64,000 bases of DNA from Rariglobus sp041662485. Its GTDB lineage: Bacteria; Verrucomicrobiota; Verrucomicrobiia; Opitutales; Opitutaceae. Below the pieces are notes generated by a model. That model was not told where the DNA came from. It ran no database searches and was given only the letters and a program-made list of their open reading frames with translations. Shown one piece after another: positions 58,978-64,000 of the stretch. The DNA lies in NCBI GenBank assembly GCA_041662485.1, contig JBAZSJ010000002.1, positions 1 through 64,000 on the forward strand. The letters are read 5' to 3'. Position numbers and translations under genes: made by a program. Position 1 is the first letter of the stretch; each line of letters starts with the position of its first letter.

Positions 58978-59559
58978 ATGAATGAAAATCTGAAACGCGA
59001 ATTTCTATATCAGTCGATAACCGATATCCGCACAACAATTCGTGCGATAGACGCCAAAGTAGGCTATATTTTAGTCATACTTTTCATACCCTTCACAAAA
59101 TTAGGCGTAATCTCATCAACGCTCAGCACATTGTTTTCAAGCAATAGATGCATGATATTGAGCCTTTCATTTATCCTTGCCCCTTTTTTTGTTATCTCAT
59201 GGCTACTTGCAATTACATCCGCCCTTAAAACAATATTGGGGATAGAAAACCCCAAGAAATATATAGATGGGAATCGCCCTGAAAGCACTTTCTTCCCTTC
59301 ATCGCTCTTTGAAATTAATGCACTGTCAGCCTTATTCCCTTATTTTTTAAAATCCACAGTGCAGTTTGATAATCACTACAATTCGTTGCCAAACGATGAA
59401 ACTGAAATCTGCAAGCAGCTCACATCGGAACAAATGAAGACGATGTTCATATGTCGCCTAAAACTCGCACGAGCCAATTTAACATACCATTCAACCATTA
59501 TTTGGGTAGTGTCTGGAGGTGCAATCTGGCTGCTTCATTTTTATAGTGCCCATGCTTAA
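58978..59559 (+). CDS. Pycsar-type transmembrane effector (PycTM-like)
   Basis: A 193-residue membrane protein. The N-terminal helix SITDIRTTIRAIDAKVGYILVIL is the pattern of Pycsar effector (DUF5706-like) proteins, followed by a second membrane helix (about 60-82) and a C-terminal one (about 172-190). In Pycsar defence the effector is activated by a cyclic pyrimidine nucleotide and damages the membrane of phage-infected cells. It directly precedes, and overlaps by eight bases, a nucleotide cyclase gene, the diagnostic neighbour. Confidence 0.78.
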   Translation: MNENLKREFLYQSITDIRTTIRAIDAKVGYILVILFIPFTKLGVISSTLSTLFSSNRCMILSLSFILAPFFVISWLLAITSALKTILGIENPKKYIDGNRPESTFFPSSLFEINALSALFPYFLKSTVQFDNHYNSLPNDETEICKQLTSEQMKTMFICRLKLARANLTYHSTIIWVVSGGAIWLLHFYSAHA

Positions 59560-60328
59560 TGCCACCCAAAAAAGTGAAGTCGAACAATTGGTTGAATCCA
59601 GTCTTGATACTGCCGAATCTACATGGGACGCGTTTGGCGAAAAATTAGTATGCCTTGCAAATGAACGCTCTATCCTCAATCGGAAAGCGGCAAATGAATC
59701 AATCGAAACACAAATCCCTGGATACGATAAAATTAACGAATTAGTTCCACAGCTAGATGATTTTATAGCAATCGTGGCGGACATGAGAGATTCAACGAAG
59801 CATCTCATCCAAGCGATTGCTGCCCCAGCTAAAGTTTCTCAATTACAGCGAATATACTATGAAACAGCGGCGTTGATCCCCGCTTTATCTAAATCTATTA
59901 TTTACGAAAATGGAAAAGTAACTGAATATCTTGGAGATGGGGTCTTAGGGCTCATTTTGGCATCAGACGACAAACGCCCAGCAGCTATTTATGCGTCACA
60001 CCGGGCCGCCGAGAATTGCCTCAATGTTGTTTCAGATATCGTAAATCCTATTCTGGCGAGAAGGTATAAGTTGCCAGCATTAAAAATAGGAGTGGGTTTA
60101 TCTTATAGCCGAGCGATTGTCACTGTCGTCGGCACCGATGAACACCGTGAAGGAAAGGTTTTTGGCCAATGTGTATATCACGCAACAAAGCTTTCCAGTG
60201 GAGAAAACCAGATTTATGTGGACGAAGCCATGAAATATATTTGGCCCACAGAAAAAGGCGGAACTATTCGCTTTAGGCCTGTTAAAGTAAAAGATATTGA
60301 CGGATATTTACTCACCGACGCCTCGTAA
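59552..60328 (+). CDS. Pycsar-type nucleotide cyclase (PycC-like)
   Basis: A 258-residue soluble class III cyclase. After a helical N-terminal part (1-65) the catalytic domain has metal-binding D77 in IVADMRDST and D129 in EYLGDGVLGLI, and the late block GKVFGQCVYHATKLSSGENQIYVDE. With the adjacent membrane effector this fits a uridylate or cytidylate cyclase that makes cUMP or cCMP upon phage infection. The start at ATG 59552 overlaps the effector stop; an in-frame upstream codon at 59519 lies inside the effector. cAMP or cGMP production cannot be excluded from sequence. Confidence 0.78.
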   Translation: MLNATQKSEVEQLVESSLDTAESTWDAFGEKLVCLANERSILNRKAANESIETQIPGYDKINELVPQLDDFIAIVADMRDSTKHLIQAIAAPAKVSQLQRIYYETAALIPALSKSIIYENGKVTEYLGDGVLGLILASDDKRPAAIYASHRAAENCLNVVSDIVNPILARRYKLPALKIGVGLSYSRAIVTVVGTDEHREGKVFGQCVYHATKLSSGENQIYVDEAMKYIWPTEKGGTIRFRPVKVKDIDGYLLTDAS

Positions 60329-60337
60329 TCAGCAATT

Positions 60338-60820
60338 TTATACTGATTCAACTATCACATCTAAAGACGTCGCAATCTCCCAAGGTTGAAGATCCCCATC
60401 CTCCCCCAACCATTCGCCCACCAACCCAACCCGCGTCTCCCACGCAGCGCAATGGCGAGCCAGCAAAGAGCGGTGATAGTCCGTCTGCATCTGCCCCAGA
60501 CACGCATCCCGTAGCGCAACCGCGATGGCTTGCACCGCAAGTGCATCCCCAGTGTGAAAATCAACGTGCAGGGCTTCTAGCAGTCCCAGTGATGCCAGCC
60601 ACGTTTGTGCCTGACCCAATGCATCCGCGTCACTGCGTCCGCACGCCGTCAGCAATTCCCTCCCTCCCAGCGTCAAAAGATCAAGAAATGATGCATGTGA
60701 CCGGTCGGGACATTCGACCGCCGCAACGCAATTGAACGCCAAGCCAATCGCCTCGACGCACGGCACCGTCTGCCACAGCGCAGACAGTTCAGGCAACGTA
60801 ATTGGCTTAGAATTCGTCAT
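60338..60820 (-). CDS. Hypothetical island protein downstream of the conjugation-type ATPase
   Basis: A 160-residue soluble protein from ATG 60820 (MTNSKPITLPELSALWQ), overlapping the ATPase stop, so coupled to it. It is mostly helical and rich in Ala, Leu and acidic residues (LGEDGDLQPWEIATSLDVIVES). No family recognised. The stop is ten bases from the end of the convergent cyclase gene. Confidence 0.6.
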   Translation of the reverse strand: MTNSKPITLPELSALWQTVPCVEAIGLAFNCVAAVECPDRSHASFLDLLTLGGRELLTACGRSDADALGQAQTWLASLGLLEALHVDFHTGDALAVQAIAVALRDACLGQMQTDYHRSLLARHCAAWETRVGLVGEWLGEDGDLQPWEIATSLDVIVESV

Positions 60821-63167
60821 AGGACAAATCGGCGTCCTTGAACGCATCCCAGTCATACTGCTTCACCGATTGCGGTGCGGGTTTGGCAGGCGCGGTCGCC
60901 GAAACGTAATACCGGCTCCGGGACGCGTTGATGATCGCCGAAACTGCCGCAGGATCAGACCGGTCGTTACTCGGTGGTGTTGAGAACCGGACCATCTCCG
61001 TGCCGATACGTGCAATCATTTCAAACGGTCGAAGCTGACAGATGTCATCGGCGGTAAACTTCCCTTGGAAATTTTTGGCAAGCACGGCGGCATCAGAACG
61101 GTTCACACGCCCGACCAATGTTGAACCGGCCGTCAACAGCGCGTCCACCTGCGACGATTTGAATTGGCCCAAGTATTGGTGGGCAAGCACCACGTTGACA
61201 CGAAATTTGCGCGCCTGGGCAATCAACGACTCAAATGCATCCGCCCCAACAAACAGATGGGCCTCATCGGCGAACACCGAAAATGGTTTTCGTTGCTCGC
61301 GACTGACCGTTGCCCGGCCCGTTGCCGCGACCACAAACAATGTCAGTAAAAACGACCCGAGAAAACTGCGCGACTCGGCACCTATCCCCGACAAGTCCAC
61401 GAGCAGGATATTGCCTTCGTCCATGATGGCACGCACATCAATGCGACTGTGTGGCTGAGAAAACATCCGCGACACCGCGCCCCCACTCACCAGTTTGAGC
61501 AGTTTGTGTCGAGGCGCGGCAAGGTCCGCCTCGCGGTAGGATTTAAGAAAGTCCCGTTGCCAAAACTGACGCACCGCCACATCCGGGCACGCCTCAAGGA
61601 TACGATCACGCAACGCGTCACTTTCGGGGCTGTTTTGTCGAACAACGTTGTAAATGTCGTGCATGGTCGAGCCTGGCAGGTGCAACAACCCAACCAGCGC
61701 GTGGCGAAGCACCGTCGCCAACCGGTCACCCCAATCTTGCGAAACGCGCTCCAGGGCCGACAACAAGTCATCAGCCACGCGATACAAATCGGCCCCAGGG
61801 GGCACCGTCAGCGGGTTCCAACACGGCACCCAGTCGGCATCGGAGGGGTTGAAGTAGATACACCTGTCCCTTTGTGATTCGGGCAGCAGTGCCATCAGAT
61901 CCTTGAGCGCGTCTCCGTGAGGATCGATATACACCGCGCCATTCCCCTTCGCCACGTCTTGGAGAAAGACGTGTTTGAGCACCGTTGATTTACCCATGCC
62001 GGCGCACGACACCGCATGCGTGCCTCGGGCACGGATGTCGTCCGAAATCGCAATAGGCACCTGCATCCCCGTCACCCGTGCATGGCCGACCACACACCCG
62101 CTCACCAACGACTGTGCCGCTGAAATATCCTGATGGTAGCGTGGCCAATCGGTGCGCACACATACCTCATCACGCGCCGGGAGCAGATGCGCCACGGTCG
62201 TGATTTCCGCAGAATTGAGCATGATACCCGGTCGATACGTTGCCCCGCAGGAAAAAAACGCGGCCGTCAGCTCGCTTGGGGGTTTAGTCGGTTCGTCCCA
62301 TGTCAGCGCCCAACCATCGAGGCGAAAGGTCGTCAACATGCGCGAGAGCCGAGCCGACACCGAAGACTCGGAGACGATGCCGCAGCGCACCGTTACACCA
62401 AAGAACGGGAGATCACCGTTCGCTTTTTCTTGGAGTGCCTGCGCACGCAACCGCAGTTCGCCCGACGGGAGTTGTTGCGGCACGCGTTGCAGGGCGGATT
62501 GCGGCACCAGAAGTTTGGATAAAAACACCGCATCATGCGCCCGTTCGACACGGCGATGCCAGACATCCGTCACGGTCGCAGGCTCGCACACGCAGTGATA
62601 AAAACCAGTCGCATCCTGCGGTAACGACAACAACCACTCGACGCATGCCCAGAGCGCGGAATCGGGCAATTCAGCCGGGAGTGTCAGTCGTGACAACGAC
62701 CACGGCGCGCACAATTCCCCATACGCGCACAGTGTTCCCGCACGCCACCAGGCACCGGCATCTGTTGTCAGTGCGCAGGTCGGATACACCGCAGCCATGG
62801 TTTCTCGCACCGTTGACAAATCGTCACGGTGACAACGAAGCGTGAACCGGATCATCGTTTGATTGCCCGAGAGTTCAAAGATTACCCGATGCTCGCACGC
62901 CGACAACATTCGCCACAACAGTTCAGTCCGTGGCCAGTCCAGTGTCACCGAGGTGCCAATCCACACGCACAGGGCACACCAATCGGCAGGGGTTGCGGTC
63001 ACGTTCACAATACCACCCGTCGCGTCGGCAACCAACGACACCAGTCCGTCTTCCCATGTGCGGCGCTCGCCCGAAGGCCGGATGATACCTGCCGTCGCAT
63101 TGGCAAGGGAGCGGTTTTGGGCGATCCGTTGCACCCAGACTTGTGCGTATCTGTCCACACCACCCAA
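60807..63167 (-). CDS. Conjugation-type/TraD-TraG-like DNA-translocation ATPase
   Basis: A 786-residue protein. Residues 1-375 are an unfamiliar N-terminal domain with several Cys and Trp. From about 380 there is a FtsK/HerA-type ATPase: Walker A AGMGKST (389-395, Met in place of the usual Thr-Gly), YIDPHGDALKDLMALLP (413-429), PCWNPL, NILLVDLSG (586-594), Walker B with FADEAH (632-637), and LAHQYLGQF near 661-669. This is the pattern of type IV secretion conjugative ATPases in mobile elements. No clear membrane helix at the N-terminus. No relaxase or pilus gene appears in the window. Confidence 0.82.
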   Translation of the reverse strand: MGGVDRYAQVWVQRIAQNRSLANATAGIIRPSGERRTWEDGLVSLVADATGGIVNVTATPADWCALCVWIGTSVTLDWPRTELLWRMLSACEHRVIFELSGNQTMIRFTLRCHRDDLSTVRETMAAVYPTCALTTDAGAWWRAGTLCAYGELCAPWSLSRLTLPAELPDSALWACVEWLLSLPQDATGFYHCVCEPATVTDVWHRRVERAHDAVFLSKLLVPQSALQRVPQQLPSGELRLRAQALQEKANGDLPFFGVTVRCGIVSESSVSARLSRMLTTFRLDGWALTWDEPTKPPSELTAAFFSCGATYRPGIMLNSAEITTVAHLLPARDEVCVRTDWPRYHQDISAAQSLVSGCVVGHARVTGMQVPIAISDDIRARGTHAVSCAGMGKSTVLKHVFLQDVAKGNGAVYIDPHGDALKDLMALLPESQRDRCIYFNPSDADWVPCWNPLTVPPGADLYRVADDLLSALERVSQDWGDRLATVLRHALVGLLHLPGSTMHDIYNVVRQNSPESDALRDRILEACPDVAVRQFWQRDFLKSYREADLAAPRHKLLKLVSGGAVSRMFSQPHSRIDVRAIMDEGNILLVDLSGIGAESRSFLGSFLLTLFVVAATGRATVSREQRKPFSVFADEAHLFVGADAFESLIAQARKFRVNVVLAHQYLGQFKSSQVDALLTAGSTLVGRVNRSDAAVLAKNFQGKFTADDICQLRPFEMIARIGTEMVRFSTPPSNDRSDPAAVSAIINASRSRYYVSATAPAKPAPQSVKQYDWDAFKDADLSYDEF

Positions 63168-63195
63168 GCGGCAGATACGAACACGATCTTGCAGG

Positions 63196-63810
63196 TTACG
63201 CTCTTAATCCACCGCTCACGGCTTCGACATACGAAAAATGCGCCAGAAGTAATTGGGCCAATTCCCTCTCAGTATAAAACCCGCTCACAAGTTGCGTTTT
63301 CACGTCACTCGGATATATTGCCCAGTATTTTCTCTGATACGCCGCTCCCAACTCCCGACGCTCGTCAAACCCAAGTGAGCGATACGCCCCCTCACAAAAT
63401 TCCCCGACGAGTCTTTGCGTCTGCCCGATTAATCCTTCCTCCAGCGCCAGCTCAAGGAGTTGATTGAAAAATCGCCGTTTTCCGCCCTCGGTCCCGTCGC
63501 GGAAAATGGCCACGACCGCAAGAAGCCTATCCCCGTAGAGATTCTCAACCCTGCGGCCGTATTCTTGCGCCCCGGCGGGAAACGGAGCGGGATGACAGTC
63601 GGCAATCGCCCGCCCATATTCACGCGGGTCACTGCCCATGATGACATACCAATAAAACCAGCCGATGTAGCCACCGACATCAAGGTGGCTCGAAAACGTG
63701 TCGGGAAATTGAGAAATCGCGTAAGGAAACCGATCATTGGCTTCACGCCGCAACGTCTCGCGCTTACGGCGGATTGTCGTCAGCAAATTCTCAATCTCTT
63801 CAAAGTTCAT
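63196..63810 (-). CDS. Hypothetical island protein
   Basis: A 204-residue soluble protein, rich in aromatic and charged residues (LDVGGYIGWFYWYVIMGSDPREYGRAIADCHP; AAYQRKYWAIYPSDVKTQL). No family recognised. It overlaps the preceding small gene by ATGA and is 28 bases upstream of the ATPase, so it belongs to the same operon and may be an accessory of DNA transfer. Confidence 0.6.
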   Translation of the reverse strand: MNFEEIENLLTTIRRKRETLRREANDRFPYAISQFPDTFSSHLDVGGYIGWFYWYVIMGSDPREYGRAIADCHPAPFPAGAQEYGRRVENLYGDRLLAVVAIFRDGTEGGKRRFFNQLLELALEEGLIGQTQRLVGEFCEGAYRSLGFDERRELGAAYQRKYWAIYPSDVKTQLVSGFYTERELAQLLLAHFSYVEAVSGGLRA

Positions 63811-63992
63811 AACCGGCGAAATGGCCGCACCGCATCGCGACGAATCCGCACAAACGCCTGGATGATTTGTTTGTAGTCGTGCGCATACCGTTCCGGGTGC
63901 TTGGTATCAATCCCGCCGCGATAATTTTCGGGCAACAACGCGATCAGTTGTTTGATAATCTCCACTTTTTCGTCGTGACTGACCGGCGTCAC
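63807..63992 (-). CDS. Small hypothetical protein, possibly cut by the window end
   Basis: A 61-residue frame from a GTG at 63992 (TPVSHDEKVEIIKQLIALLPENYRGG). The frame has no stop in the last eight bases, so the real start may lie beyond 64000. Basic C-terminus (RIRRDAVRPFRRL). Coupled to the next gene by a 4-base overlap. Confidence 0.5.
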   Translation of the reverse strand: MTPVSHDEKVEIIKQLIALLPENYRGGIDTKHPERYAHDYKQIIQAFVRIRRDAVRPFRRL

Positions 63993-64000
63993 GTAGCGGT

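Overview
Organism. The window is GC-rich chromosomal DNA of a Gram-negative bacterium with an outer membrane (BamD-like, LptE-like and FadL-like genes). The rpmF-plsX-fabH order, the DUF58/BatABD cluster, a PEP-CTERM protein and many palindromic intergenic repeats suggest a verrucomicrobial genome, probably Opitutaceae. That placement is inference from gene style, not from a marker-gene search.

Layout. 0.2-4.9 kb: a manganese/iron-type ABC importer operon (binding protein, outer-membrane-type protein, ATPase, two permeases) behind DtxR/MntR-like operator sequences. 5.1-21.7 kb: core genes, including a two-domain ferric-type ABC permease, an EamA exporter, trpD-glmM-TPR, uppP, rpmF-plsX-fabH, bamD-like, lptE-like, rpe, an RDD protein, the ATPase and binding protein that probably match the distant permease, and hpt. 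21.9-31.8 kb: a signalling cluster. A fused LuxD-like acyl hydrolase/SAM methyltransferase, a multi-TM sensor kinase and a GAF-PAS-receiver protein form a coupled operon. Divergent from it are a receiver-GAF-PAS kinase, a FadL-like outer-membrane channel and a receiver-kinase hybrid. I propose this makes and senses a fatty-acid-derived signal, by analogy with PhcB/PhcS/PhcR of Ralstonia; it is the best candidate here for an undescribed system. 31.8-49.2 kb: rmuC, small proteins, a MOSC protein, a release-factor-like protein, MoxR-DUF58-BatA-BatB-BatD/E, a LOG-family protein, gluQ-mogA, a MIF homologue, DUF5069, a MazG-like hydrolase, a diguanylate cyclase, trpA and an EEP-family hydrolase.

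49.3-64 kb: mobile DNA. A decayed tRNA-His copy and a GIY-YIG nuclease form a small cassette next to the intact tRNA-His. Directly downstream is a tyrosine integrase, which starts an integrative island running past the window end. The island carries a small archaeo-eukaryotic-type primase gene broken by an IS1182-type element and a frameshift, an XRE regulator with palindromic operators, a PEP-CTERM protein, a large secreted Cys-rich protein that looks archaeal in style, a two-gene Pycsar-type anti-phage system (TM effector plus cyclase), a conjugation-type ATPase and several unknown genes.

Repeats. Several families of palindromic repeats (GACGGACCTCCCGGTCCGTC, GTAGGAGCCTG..., CGTGTGTTTCGTG..., and GTCATT-rich types) fill gene junctions. 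In the bat cluster and gluQ they have been absorbed into coding sequence.
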